Of a stretch of DNA of 64,000 nucleotides, positions 33,044-43,072 are shown piece after piece. The position numbers and the translations under genes were made by a program. Below the pieces are notes generated by a model. The model was not told the DNA's origin. It did no database searches and worked only from the letters and a program-made list of their open reading frames with translations. The DNA comes from Lineus longissimus (lineage: Eukaryota; Nemertea; Pilidiophora; Heteronemertea; Lineidae). The stretch covers positions 17,801,501-17,865,500 of the forward strand of contig NC_088310.1 in assembly GCF_910592395.1 (NCBI RefSeq), in the 5' to 3' direction. Each line of letters opens with the position of its first letter. The first letter of the stretch is position 1.

Positions 33044-35865
33044 ATGGTCAGTAATGATAGAGACGTTCCCTCTTTTCAACAGGAACACGGGTCACAACCT
33101 GGCAAATAATGACAGAGACACACAGGTCACAACCTGTCCAAAAATGACAGAACCGTTCTCTCATTCCAACAGTAACACAGGTCACATCCTGTCCAGTAAT
33201 GACAGAGACACACAGGTCACAACCTGTCCAGTAATGACAGAGACACACAGGTCACAACCTGTCCAAAAATGACAGAACCGTTCTCTCATTCCAACAGGAA
33301 CACAGGTCACAACCTGTCCAGTAATGACAGAGACACACAGGTCACAACCTGTCCAAAAATGACAGAACCGTTCTCTCATTCCAACAGGAACACAGGTCAC
33401 ATCCTGTCCAGTAATGACAGAGACACACAGGTCACAACCTGTCCAAAATGACAGAACCGTTCTCTCATTCAAACAGGAACGCACTGTCCAGTAATGAAAG
33501 AGACATTCTCTCATTCCAACAGGAACACAGGTCACATCCTGTCCAGTAATGACAGAGACATTCTCTCAGTCACAATCTGGCTAATAGTTACAGAGATGTT
33601 CACTCATTCCAACAGGAACACATGTCACAACCTGTCCAGCAATGACAGAGACATTCTTGCGGTCATAATCTGGCTAGTACTTACAGAGATGTTCTCTCAT
33701 TCCAACAAGAACACAGGTCACAAACTGTCCAGTAATGACAGAGACACACATGTCACAACCTGTCCAAAAATGACAGAACCGTTCTCTCATTCAGACAGGA
33801 ACATACTGTCTAGTGATGAAAGAGACATTCTCTCATTCCAACAGGAACACAGGTCACAACCTGTCCAGTAATGACAGAGACACACATGTCACAACCTGTC
33901 CGAAAATGACAGAACCGTTCTCTCATTCAGACAGGAACACACTGTCCAGTGATGACAGAGACATTCTCTCATTCCAACAGGAACACAGGTCACAACCTGT
34001 CCAGTAATGACAGAGACACACAGGTCACAACCTGTCCAAAAATGACAAAACCGTTCTCTCATTCAGACAGGAACACACTGTCCAGTGATGACAGAGACAT
34101 TCTCTCATTCCAACAGGAACACAGGTCACAACCTGTCAAGTAACGACAGAGACACACAGGTCACAACCTGTCCAGTAATGACAGAGACACACAGGTCACA
34201 ACCTGTCCAAAAATGACAAAACCGTTCTCTCATTGAAACAGAAACACACTGTCCAGTGATGACCGAGACATTCTCTCATTCCAACAGGAATACAGATCAC
34301 AACCTGCCCAGTAATGACAGAGACACACAGGTCACAACCAGTCCAAAAATGACAAAACCGTTCTCTCATTGAAACAGAAACACACTGTCCAGTGATGACC
34401 GAGACAATCTCTCATTCCAACAGGAATACAGATCACAACCTGCCCAGTAATGACAGAGACACACAGGTCACAACCAGTCCAAAAATGACAAAACCGTTCT
34501 CTCATTGAAACAGAAACACACTGTCCAGTGATGACCGAGACATTCTCTCATTCCAACAGGAAAAGAGGTCACAAGCTGTCCAGTATTGACAGAATCACAA
34601 AGCTCATAACCAGTCCAAAAATGACAAAACCGTTCTCTCATTGAAACAGGAACACACTGTCCAGTGATGACCGAGACAATCTCTCATTCCAACAGGAATA
34701 CAGATCACAACCTGCCCAGTAATGACAGAGACACACAGGTCACAACCTGTCCAAAAATGACAGAATCGTTCTCTCATTCAAACAGGAACACACTGTCCAG
34801 TGATGATAGAGACATTCTCTCATTCCAACAAGAAAAGAGGTCACAACCTGTCCAGTTATGACAGAGACACACAGGTCACAACCTCTCCAAAATTGACAGA
34901 ACAGTTCTCTCATTCAAACAGGAACACAGGTCAAAACTGATCTGTCATTTTTGGACTGGTTGTGACCTGTGGGTTTCTGTCATTACTGGACTGGTTGTGA
35001 CCTGTGTTCCTGTTCGAATGAGAGATTGTCTCTGTCATCACTGGACAGTGTGTTCCTGTTTGAATGAGAAAACGGTTCTGTCAATTTTGGAGAGGTTGTG
35101 ACTTGTGTGTCTCTGTCATTATTGGACAGGTTGTGACATGTGTTCCTGTTGGAATGAGAGAATGTCTCTGTCATCACTGGACAGTGTGTTCCCGTTTGAA
35201 GGAGAGAACGCTTCTGTCATTTTTGGACAGCTTGTGACCTGTGTTCTTGTTTGAATGAGAGAACTGTTCTGTCAATTTTGGAGAGGTTGTGACCTGTGTG
35301 TCTCTGTCATTACTGGACAGGTTGTGACCTCTTTTCTTGTTGGAATGAGAGAATGTCTCTATCATCACTGGACAGTGTGTTCCTGTTTGAATGAGACAAC
35401 GGTTCTGTCATTTTTGGACAGGTTGTGACCTACGTGTCTCTGTCATTACTGGACAGGATGTGACCTGTGTTCCTGTTGGAATGAGAGAACGGTTCTGTCA
35501 TTTTTGGACAGGTTGTGACCTGTGTGTCTCTGTCATTACTGGAGAGGTTGTGACCTGTGTTCCTGTTTGAATGAGAGAACGGTTCTGTCAATTTTGGACA
35601 GGTAACACCGTGTGTGTCCCTGTCATTACTGGACAGGTTGTGGCCTGTGTTACTTTTGGAATGAGAGAAACGTCTCTGTCATCACTGGACAGTGTGTTCC
35701 TGTTTGAATGAGAGAACGTCTCTGTCATTACTGGGCAGGTTGTGACCTGTGTGTCTCTGTCATTACTGGACAGGACTGTTGTGACCTGTGTGTCTCTGTC
35801 ATTACTTTGCAGGTTGTGACCTGTGTGTCTCTGACATTACTGGGCAGGTTGACCAAAGAAGATTT
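33044..35865. repeat. Minisatellite of 2.8 kb with an internal orientation switch
   Basis: Built from two alternating modules: GTCACAACCTGTCCAGTAAT-GACAGAGACACACAG (about 35 bp) and a longer one with GACAGAACCGTTCTCTCATT and CCAACAGGAACACAG (about 55 bp). From 33044 to about 34938 units read in this direction. From there to 35865 the same modules read in reverse complement (CTGTCATTTTTGGACAGG, GGTTGTGACCTGTGTGTCTC). The whole is therefore a large imperfect inverted repeat. Long frames on both strands repeat peptides such as MTETHRSQPVQ and follow from the repeat, not from a gene. Confidence 0.93.
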
Positions 35866-35949
35866 GGATGGAGGATGAAAAGGATCGGGATCTGATCCGC
35901 CAGGCAGAGGACAACAATGGTACCTCATAGTAAAAAGTACTGGGTTTCC

Positions 35950-36094
35950 CCAATGGCTGCATGGCTGTGGGACAGATAGACAGACAGATAGATTCTATTG
36001 AGAGTTCCTGTGACATCACCTGATCCATGTCAATGTTGCCCTGGGCAGATTCACCTGCATGGCTGTGGGACAGATAAGGCAGATAGATAGATTC
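35950..36094. repeat. 98-bp satellite, left fragment interrupted by the retrotransposon
   Basis: About one and a half units with GGGACAGATAGACAGACAGA and CTATTGAGAGTTCCTGTGAC. It stops at ATTC (36091-36094), where the Gypsy element starts, and resumes at 43073. Confidence 0.9.
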
Positions 36095-36299
36095 TGTGAC
36101 GGCGACATAATATGGGCGGGCGGGCGCCCCATAGATTGGAGCAAGGTTCGCGGAGTGATACACTGCTTCTGGATGCTGGCGCGAAACTGTCTACAGTACC
36201 TGTTAGGTTTGTGTGTAAATAAAGCCCGTTGTCCGATTCAAGACTTCCCCTTATGAATACCCACAGCAGGAGAGCGTGGCGGAATATGCCAATTTCACA
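36095..36299 (+). repeat. 5' long terminal repeat
   Basis: 205 bp, TG...CA ends. Carries a GC-rich block GGGCGGGCGGGCGCCCCAT near its start and AATAAAGCCCGTTG (about 36217), a polyadenylation signal in the expected place. Confidence 0.95.
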
Positions 36300-36300
36300 C

Positions 36301-36318
36301 TGGCGCCCAACGTGAAGC
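36301..36318 (+). other. Primer binding site, tRNA-Lys type
   Basis: One base after the LTR, TGGCGCCCAACGTGAAGC resembles the tRNA-Lys-type primer sites of retroelements, which begin TGGCGCCCAACGTG. The last bases differ from the standard sequence. Confidence 0.75.
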
Positions 36319-36680
36319 AAAAAAACTGAATGCTAGTTCAGAAAAAGGGGATTTTATGATCGAATTTTCGGGAGGCGTTTTGATACACACGTAAAAACAC
36401 ACTGTAGTGCAAGCACTGCCGGACGCAATTGTGTATTTGTTTCGGCCCAAACTAAATAATGATTGCATGCATATTACCAAGGCACTGTAATTTATAACTT
36501 AGGGGTTACCAAGTTATTTGATCAGCTGCTTGGCTATGTTTTGGTCCTTAAAACACTGTTTTGGTAGGGTTTTTCCACCGACAGTGACTGTCACGTGATC
36601 TCGCATACTTCACGGTGTATGGGGTGCTGATCAGGTATTTATATTCATTATTTGTTGCATCTATTTCTAAAAAAACAGAC

Positions 36681-37661
36681 ATGGCAGCGGCACGCCCGAA
36701 ACTCAATGTTTTTTCAGGGGAGTCCTCCGAGGATTTTGTGATGTGGTTTAAGAGGTATGAACTCTTTCACCCCCCTGTACCTAATGATGCGGCCGTTGCG
36801 GTTCAGAGGCGTCATCAGACGTTGCCTCTATTTCTAACCGGTCGAGCCTTCATGACGTATGATACCCTGCCCGCTGCGACCAAGGCTGACTATAACCTGA
36901 CAAAGCAAGCCCTGAGGGACAGACTCGACCCTCAGGAACATGCCCTCCTGCGCCGCCAGGAGTTTATGACCCTGGTTCGTAAGTCTGATGAGGCAATCTC
37001 AGCATTCGAACTAAGGGTAATACGTAAGGCGGCCACAGCTTTTGCGGATTTTCCCCAAGCCCAGAGGGATCTCCTGTGTAAGGAGCAATTTATGAGAGGG
37101 GTCGGCGAGGCAGAACTCCAACTGCACCTCCTTACACACAACCCGGCCACACTCAGAGGCGCTGTCCAGCTGGCGGAGCAGTACCTCCAGGTCCGTAAGG
37201 TCGGCCTTCCCCAACCGGCGCCTGAGGCCGCCGTCTGCCGAGTACGAGACCAAGAGGATGAAGGGGTTCCCTCTCCTCAAGGACAAATTGGCGAGATGGA
37301 TGCCCTACGCCAGGACGTAAAGAAGTTAACGGAACAGGTTCAGAGTATGATGCTGCAGCAGCAAGGACGTGGACGTGGCCGTGCACGAGGCAGCCGAGGT
37401 ATTCGTCGGGGCAGAGGTGGTCGAGGACAGGATCGGCAGACACAGGGACGGCAGCCGAACCACCATGACTACGGTTCACATGATCGTAGATACCATGATG
37501 AGGGCAACTCGAGAAATACAGGAGCTCAGGCAAGGGGTTCCCTGCCTGATGCTCAACTCAATGGGCAGTATAATGACCGCTTCAACGGACACTGCTATAA
37601 CTGTGGCCAGTACGGCCATAGGAGTGCTGACTGCTGGCAACCCCGGCAGTCGGAAAACTAA
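36681..37661 (+). CDS. gag: Gag polyprotein of the Gypsy element
   Basis: 326 residues from the ATG at 36681, which starts MAAARPKLNVFSGE; the frame is open further upstream but no better start is present. The N-terminal half is a retrotransposon gag/capsid-like region (GESSEDFVMWFKRYELFHPP..., ALRDRLDPQEHALLRRQEF). A basic RG-rich stretch follows (GRGRGRARGSRGIRRGRGG), then one CCHC zinc knuckle, CYNCGQYGHRSADC, close to the stop. It should form the particle and bind element RNA. The stop at 37659 overlaps the pol frame by about 30 nt. Confidence 0.93.
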   Translation: MAAARPKLNVFSGESSEDFVMWFKRYELFHPPVPNDAAVAVQRRHQTLPLFLTGRAFMTYDTLPAATKADYNLTKQALRDRLDPQEHALLRRQEFMTLVRKSDEAISAFELRVIRKAATAFADFPQAQRDLLCKEQFMRGVGEAELQLHLLTHNPATLRGAVQLAEQYLQVRKVGLPQPAPEAAVCRVRDQEDEGVPSPQGQIGEMDALRQDVKKLTEQVQSMMLQQQGRGRGRARGSRGIRRGRGGRGQDRQTQGRQPNHHDYGSHDRRYHDEGNSRNTGAQARGSLPDAQLNGQYNDRFNGHCYNCGQYGHRSADCWQPRQSEN

Positions 37662-40600
37662 TCTGTGCTGCTGATGAGGGTCGGTCGGCAGCCCGGCATA
37701 CCAAAAAGACTCAACAAATTATCCCCAGGGTTTTAGTGAGTGTTGGAGATCGGCAAGTCCCTGTGTTGTTCGACACAGGTGCTGACATCTCACTTATGCG
37801 TGACGACGTATGGAGCTTGTATCCCCCAGATGAGAGAGGGCCGTTGGTCCCACGGTCAACAGCGATCTGTTCCGTGTCTGGAGACATGTTACCTGTTCAA
37901 GGACTGTCTAAAGTCCCAGTCACCCTAGGAGCCCTACGGTTACAACACTCTTTTCGAGTGGTGAGAGGCATCGATAGCCCTATCATTTTGGGATGGGACT
38001 TCATGCTTGAGTATGCCGTGACTGTGAACCCTCAGAAAAAGGAGGTCACCATCCAGGGTGTCCCTTTCCCACTGCTTGAAGCGGCAAGATTGCCAAATGT
38101 CATCACGGCTAGAGCCCTAAAGTCAACAACGATCCCGGGAAGGACTGAGGTGATCATCCCAGCCTATTTGCCGTATGGCCCCGGATTTCCAAATTTGAGC
38201 TATGAGGGTATTCTAGAACCGAACAACCCGCCAGGATTGGTCGTCTCGCGGATAGCAGCGACAGTGGAGAACTCCCTGATACCTGTTCGAATTATGAATC
38301 CGGAGTTCGAGCCTTTAGAAATCGCCAAAGGGATTTGCCTTCGAGATTTCCATTGCCTGGCTGGAGACCAAGCCAATATGGTGCGACGAACATATGAGCT
38401 GATGGAGGAATTCCAGCTCGAAGAGCGAGAAGAAAGAGCTGAGGCAGTCGACAGTGAAGGGGTTCCCTCCGTCGATCTGTCTGGATGCAAGCTCAAGAAG
38501 GGGCAAATGCCACGTTTGAAAACCCTGCTGAAGAAATATAACAACGTATTCAGCAAGACTCCAAATGACAGAGGCCTCACGGACCTGGTGGAGCACCGTA
38601 TCGATACGGGAGATGCACGGCCAATCAAACAGGCAGCTCGTCGACAACCCTTCAACGTGAGAGACGAGATGGAGGAGCAAGTTGGCGACATGCTTAAGGA
38701 TGGGGTCGTGGAGCCCTGCTCCGGCCCATGGTCGTCCCCAGTGGTCCTGGTGAGGAAGAAGACGGGAGCATTCCGGTTCTGTGTTGATTACAGAAAGTTA
38801 AATGCCGTTACCAGAAAAGATGCGCATCCGCTCCCTAGGATTGAGGATTCGTTGGCGTCAATGTCTGGCGCGGCTTATTTCAGCAACCTAGATCTGACCA
38901 GCGGCTACTGGCAGGTTCCTGTAAACAAGGATCATAGGGACAAGACAGCGTTTTCAGTGGGTAACAATCTGTACCGATTTACTCGGTTACCATTTGGTCT
39001 CTGTAACGCCCCGCCACTTTTCCAACGGATGATGGAACTGGCATTTGCTGGGATGAGCTGGAGAGTGATGCTGACTTACCTCGATGATCTGGCGATTTTC
39101 ACCAAGACCTTCGATGAACATCTTGAAGTGCTTGAGGAGGTTTTCAAGAGACTGCAAAAGGCAGGGTTGAAGCTTCAGCCAAGTAAATGTCACTTGTGTA
39201 GGGATCAGATCATCTTTCTTGGACACCACGTGAGTCAGAAAGGCATCAAACCGGACCCGAATAATATTCAGAAGGTCAAAGACTGGCCGGTGCCAGAAAC
39301 GGTCAAGCAGGTCCAAAGTTTTGTAGGTCTGGCCTCCTACTACCGTAGATTTGTAGAGGGATTTGCAAAGATTGCTAAACCCCTGATCCAGCTAACGGAG
39401 AAAAACACACCCTTCGTGTGGGAGGCAGCCTGCCAGGAGAGTTTTGAGACGCTGAAACAGAGATTGATATCACCGCCAATACTAGGGTTTCCCAGATGGG
39501 GTGAACCATTCATTCTCCACACAGACGCATCCGATTTTGCAGTGGGATGTGTTCTGAGCCAGATCCAAGATGGCGAGGAGCGCGCTATCTCCTACCATAG
39601 CAAAGCCCTCGGTGCCACAGAAAGAAACTGGTGCACGTATGACAAGGAGTTGTGGGCAATTGTCTGGGGTCTCCGGCAAACCCACATCTACTTGTACGGC
39701 TCGCAGTTCACCATAGAAACAGATCACCAGCCGTTACTGCAGCGAACCAAACTGCGCTGGGATGCGGACGTCACCCAAAAGAGGACCAGGTGGATGAACG
39801 AGCTCAGTACGTGGGGAGACGTAGAGATTAAATACCGTTCAGGGTTGAAAAATGGGAATGCCGATGGCATGAGTCGACGCCATCCTGTGCAGACCAATGA
39901 GAAACTGGGGGATGTTATAAAGGCATTATTTGCCTCCCCTCCAAAGGATGATTCACTGGGGGATTTATTTCCAAAGGAGCCCAGATCTCTGGTGACTGAC
40001 ATTGACAAGGTAGCAAAGGTGACAAAGTCAGGGGTTTCCGCTTGTCCACCTCTTACCACAGGCGAGGGTGTTAGAGTAACTTCGCTTACACAATCTGCGG
40101 ATCCGACCCGACCCGTTGAATCAATCCAGACTCAGCAGGAGTTAGACCCCACCATATCTCAAGTGTACCGATGGGTCTCAACCACTGATAAGCCCGATTG
40201 GGATGCCGTCAAGGACGAAGGACGAGACCTACGGACCTATTGGCGAACATTTGAGGATTTGGTAATTAAGGACGCCATTTTGTTAAAAAAGTGGACCCCT
40301 CCCAAGAAGAAACGAGTAATTCTCCAGCAAATCGTGCCACCTGGACTGAGAGCTCAGATACTCGAAGAAGTCCACGCAGGTGTAACCTCAGCACACTTCG
40401 GGAGGCGCAAGACACTGGCTAAAATGAAGGATCGGTTCTTTTGGCCAGGGCTAGTAACTGATGTGGAGGAGTTCTGTCGCACATGCCCTCAGTGCGTTGC
40501 TCGGGCTAAACCCAATCCCAAGTTGAAAGCACCTTTACAGAGCATCTCGGCGACCACTCCTATGCAGTTAGTTGCGACGGATATCACCGAACTACCAGTC

Positions 40601-42154
40601 ACACCCAGGGGTTCCCGGTACTGTCTGGTAATAGGTGATCATTTCACGAAATATGTGAACTTGTACGCGATGAAGGACCAAACGGCTAAAACTGTTGCCG
40701 ACATTATCTTTCGTCAGTATGTGTGCCAGCATGGGATGCCAGAATCCATCCATTCTGATCAAGGGCGACAGTACGAGGCGGACGTTGTTCAGGAGTTGTG
40801 CACCATGCTCGGAATTGAGAAGACCAGGACGACTCCATACCATCCGGAAGGGAACGGTATGATTGAGAGGTTTAACGAGACTCTGAAGAACCAGATAGCC
40901 AAAGTAACAACGGAGCATGGCAAAGATTGGGATCTCCACTTGGGTCCCGTTCAGTTAGCGTACAACTCCAGTGTACATGAAACCACAGGGCTGACCCCGT
41001 TCTTTTTGAACCATGGAAGAGAACCACGCCTTCCAGCGGATGTGGTATACGGCTGTCCCTCACAGGACTACTGGAAGTCCGCTGGGGCGTATTCGAGGAG
41101 TGTCCTCCAGGAGCTCCAAGACGCGTTCAAGGAGGCTAGACAAACGGCGGTTGTCAGCCAGGACCGTCAGAAAAAGGTCTACGACAAATGGGCACGGCAC
41201 CACCCATACCAGGTGGGTGATAAGGTGTGGCTCCACACCCCAGTCTCCAAGGATCGACACAGGAAGTTGGCCTTGCCCTGGATTGGGCCATACATAGTAG
41301 TCAAGCGGATGCAGGCGTCGAACGGGTTACCTGGAGTAACATACCGGATCCAGAGTGAGGATCCGACGAAAAGACTGCGCATCGTCGTGCATCACAATCG
41401 TTTGAAACCGTGCGTGCCACCAAGGATTCCAAGACCGTTGGTGGACAAGGACCTCGCCGATCCACCGGAGGAACCTTTGCCCAAGACCGTTGCACCCCTG
41501 CCTCGCCGACACTATCTACCTTTGGGGCCTCTGGTCCCGAGAGGGGGAGGTGGCATTGTGATACCTGCTGCGCCTGTACTGCACCCACCAGCACTCCCAC
41601 AGGCCCAGGTAGACCACGGTCATGTAGGAGCGGAACCTGGGGACGTCGAGGGTTTACCCGACGATGCCCAGGCTCCCGACGAGCAAGAACTTGCTGGTGC
41701 CCAAGAACCTGACGCTGACATGGGGTTACCTGCAGCTCAGCCTCTTGAGGCACCCATAGAAGAAACTGAAACAAACGAAATGGAACTAGGAGTTCCCGAT
41801 AATGCTCTGCTTCCCCGGGAGATTCCAGCTGATGCTGCCGGAGAAGATGACATTGTCGAGGACGAACTGAGCGATGATGAGATATTAGCATTGCTTGACG
41901 CTGACCGACAAGAGGAGGACAATGATCCTGAACCGGCAGCGGAGTTTTTTGATGCCCATGATCGACTCCCTCGTGATTTGGAGGATGATGCCGATTTGCA
42001 GCGTGACCAGCCGGAGGCTGATCTAATTCTGCCAGGTGAAAGGGAGGATGCAGCGCCGGAACCGACAGTCACTAGAGGCGGACGTTCAACGAAGACGCCG
42101 ACTTACCTCCAGGATTACGTGAGGAATGTGAATTTACGTTGGACTTATTCATAG
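37631..42154 (+). CDS. pol: Pol polyprotein of the Gypsy element (PR-RT-RH-IN)
   Basis: The frame is open from 37631, minus one relative to gag, so a Gag-Pol fusion by -1 frameshifting is likely. Protease: VLFDTGADISLM near 37764. Reverse transcriptase: palm motifs including YLDDLAIF near 39079. RNase H: HTDASDFAVGCVLS near 39518. Integrase: an HHCC zinc finger (HAGVTSAHFGRR..CRTCPQC, about 40373-40495), the catalytic D, D, E in ATDITEL, HSDQGRQ and NGMIERFNE, then a GPY/F module (PWIGPYIVVKR near 41277) at the C-terminal side. After that comes a tail of about 240 residues, first proline-rich, then very acidic (VEDELSDDEILALLDAD), ending in KTPTYLQDYVRNVN. No stop or frameshift breaks the frame. 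It provides copying and insertion functions to the element. Confidence 0.95.
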   Translation: MLATPAVGKLICAADEGRSAARHTKKTQQIIPRVLVSVGDRQVPVLFDTGADISLMRDDVWSLYPPDERGPLVPRSTAICSVSGDMLPVQGLSKVPVTLGALRLQHSFRVVRGIDSPIILGWDFMLEYAVTVNPQKKEVTIQGVPFPLLEAARLPNVITARALKSTTIPGRTEVIIPAYLPYGPGFPNLSYEGILEPNNPPGLVVSRIAATVENSLIPVRIMNPEFEPLEIAKGICLRDFHCLAGDQANMVRRTYELMEEFQLEEREERAEAVDSEGVPSVDLSGCKLKKGQMPRLKTLLKKYNNVFSKTPNDRGLTDLVEHRIDTGDARPIKQAARRQPFNVRDEMEEQVGDMLKDGVVEPCSGPWSSPVVLVRKKTGAFRFCVDYRKLNAVTRKDAHPLPRIEDSLASMSGAAYFSNLDLTSGYWQVPVNKDHRDKTAFSVGNNLYRFTRLPFGLCNAPPLFQRMMELAFAGMSWRVMLTYLDDLAIFTKTFDEHLEVLEEVFKRLQKAGLKLQPSKCHLCRDQIIFLGHHVSQKGIKPDPNNIQKVKDWPVPETVKQVQSFVGLASYYRRFVEGFAKIAKPLIQLTEKNTPFVWEAACQESFETLKQRLISPPILGFPRWGEPFILHTDASDFAVGCVLSQIQDGEERAISYHSKALGATERNWCTYDKELWAIVWGLRQTHIYLYGSQFTIETDHQPLLQRTKLRWDADVTQKRTRWMNELSTWGDVEIKYRSGLKNGNADGMSRRHPVQTNEKLGDVIKALFASPPKDDSLGDLFPKEPRSLVTDIDKVAKVTKSGVSACPPLTTGEGVRVTSLTQSADPTRPVESIQTQQELDPTISQVYRWVSTTDKPDWDAVKDEGRDLRTYWRTFEDLVIKDAILLKKWTPPKKKRVILQQIVPPGLRAQILEEVHAGVTSAHFGRRKTLAKMKDRFFWPGLVTDVEEFCRTCPQCVARAKPNPKLKAPLQSISATTPMQLVATDITELPVTPRGSRYCLVIGDHFTKYVNLYAMKDQTAKTVADIIFRQYVCQHGMPESIHSDQGRQYEADVVQELCTMLGIEKTRTTPYHPEGNGMIERFNETLKNQIAKVTTEHGKDWDLHLGPVQLAYNSSVHETTGLTPFFLNHGREPRLPADVVYGCPSQDYWKSAGAYSRSVLQELQDAFKEARQTAVVSQDRQKKVYDKWARHHPYQVGDKVWLHTPVSKDRHRKLALPWIGPYIVVKRMQASNGLPGVTYRIQSEDPTKRLRIVVHHNRLKPCVPPRIPRPLVDKDLADPPEEPLPKTVAPLPRRHYLPLGPLVPRGGGGIVIPAAPVLHPPALPQAQVDHGHVGAEPGDVEGLPDDAQAPDEQELAGAQEPDADMGLPAAQPLEAPIEETETNEMELGVPDNALLPREIPADAAGEDDIVEDELSDDEILALLDADRQEEDNDPEPAAEFFDAHDRLPRDLEDDADLQRDQPEADLILPGEREDAAPEPTVTRGGRSTKTPTYLQDYVRNVNLRWTYS

Positions 42155-42853
42155 GAAGTGCCAGCTGGATGTAAACGAACATCTTTTACTTTTTAGTGAT
42201 TCTGCCTGGAATTAAGTGATTTCTACTTAGCGTTTTAAGAGACTACTTTTGCGCCGCATGTTATGACCTATACTTTGGACGTACTAGTATACGGTCTAAT
42301 GTCTCTCGTGTTCAGAAAATGACCCATAATGTTACCCATAATGTATCCGAATTCAATGGAAGCGAATTACCCTTCATAGACTTATAGGACTGATGTGTTT
42401 TGCATATCCAAACGTATTTGACTCCAGTAAAATGTGTGGCTATGACTCCCCAGAGACGAATGGACTGAATGGTCGAGCACACGAATTTCCGTAGTTTAGT
42501 TACATAGTTAAAGTTTTTTGATTTTATAAAATTCTGGATTAACAGGCGCTACGGGCTTACTAAGCTCGAGCTAGTACTTCGTTATCTCAGGTAACATAGG
42601 TTAAATTGTCAACTCCTCCACCTGCTCGGAATTTTGGGAGCTGCCTGCGCCTATTTTTAAGTGTTAACTATGGTACGGTACCTTAGGTTTCACTGGTATA
42701 ACCCACCGCCTAGTCTCATAAGCCGGAGGCTTGACTTAGCGGATGATTGGCTCTCCGTGCTTGGCCAGCACGTGGATTTGAGCCTAAGCCCTCCTGCAGA
42801 TCTGCGGAGAGTAATATGTATTGTAATATTGTCGATGTGGGGCACATCTCCTC
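42155..42853 (+). other. Noncoding 3' region of the Gypsy element
   Basis: About 700 bp between the pol stop and the purine tract. No envelope-like or other supported frame is present. Confidence 0.7.
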
Positions 42854-42863
42854 AAAGGAGGGA
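42854..42863 (+). other. Polypurine tract
   Basis: AAAGGAGGGA, four bases before the 3' LTR; expected plus-strand primer site for the element. Confidence 0.65.
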
Positions 42864-42867
42864 CGTA

Positions 42868-43072
42868 TGTGACGGCGACATAATATGGGCGGGCGGGCGC
42901 CCCATAGATTGGAGCAAGGTTCGCGGAGTGATACACTGCTTCTGGATGCTGGCGCGAAACTGTCTACAGTACCTGTTAGGTTTGTGTGTAAATAAAGCCC
43001 GTTGTCCGATTCAAGACTTCCCCTTATGAATACCCACAGCAGGAGAGCGTGGCGGAATATGCCAATTTCACA
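42868..43072 (+). repeat. 3' long terminal repeat
   Basis: 205 bp and, as far as I can compare by eye, identical to the 5' LTR. Ends TTTCACA, followed by the target duplication ATTC. Confidence 0.95.

Larger units (their letters stand above)
36095..43072 (+). mobile_element. Complete Ty3/Gypsy LTR retrotransposon, 6,978 bp
   Basis: Full-length element: 5' LTR 36095-36299, primer site at 36301, gag, pol in the minus-one frame, purine tract 42854-42863, and 3' LTR 42868-43072. Both LTRs are 205 bp, start TGTGAC and end TTTCACA, and look identical base for base by eye. The flanks are ATTC on each side (36091-36094 and 43073-43076), a 4-bp target duplication. Gag and Pol are uninterrupted, so the copy may still be active. 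Pol order is protease, reverse transcriptase, RNase H, integrase, which defines Ty3/Gypsy. No envelope-like frame is seen. I could not assign a clade. Confidence 0.96.

Noticed and set aside
32856-35928. Several long frames on both strands repeating the peptides MTETHRSQPVQ and FSHSNRNTGHN
   Set aside because: They arise from the minisatellite and occur in either strand and several frames; there is no start context, splice pattern or family match.
38200-41891. Minus-strand frames within the retrotransposon
   Set aside because: They are antisense shadows of the pol frame with no domain resemblance.
42155-42867. Possible envelope gene of the Gypsy element
   Set aside because: The 700 bp after pol has only short frames without signal peptide or membrane anchor.
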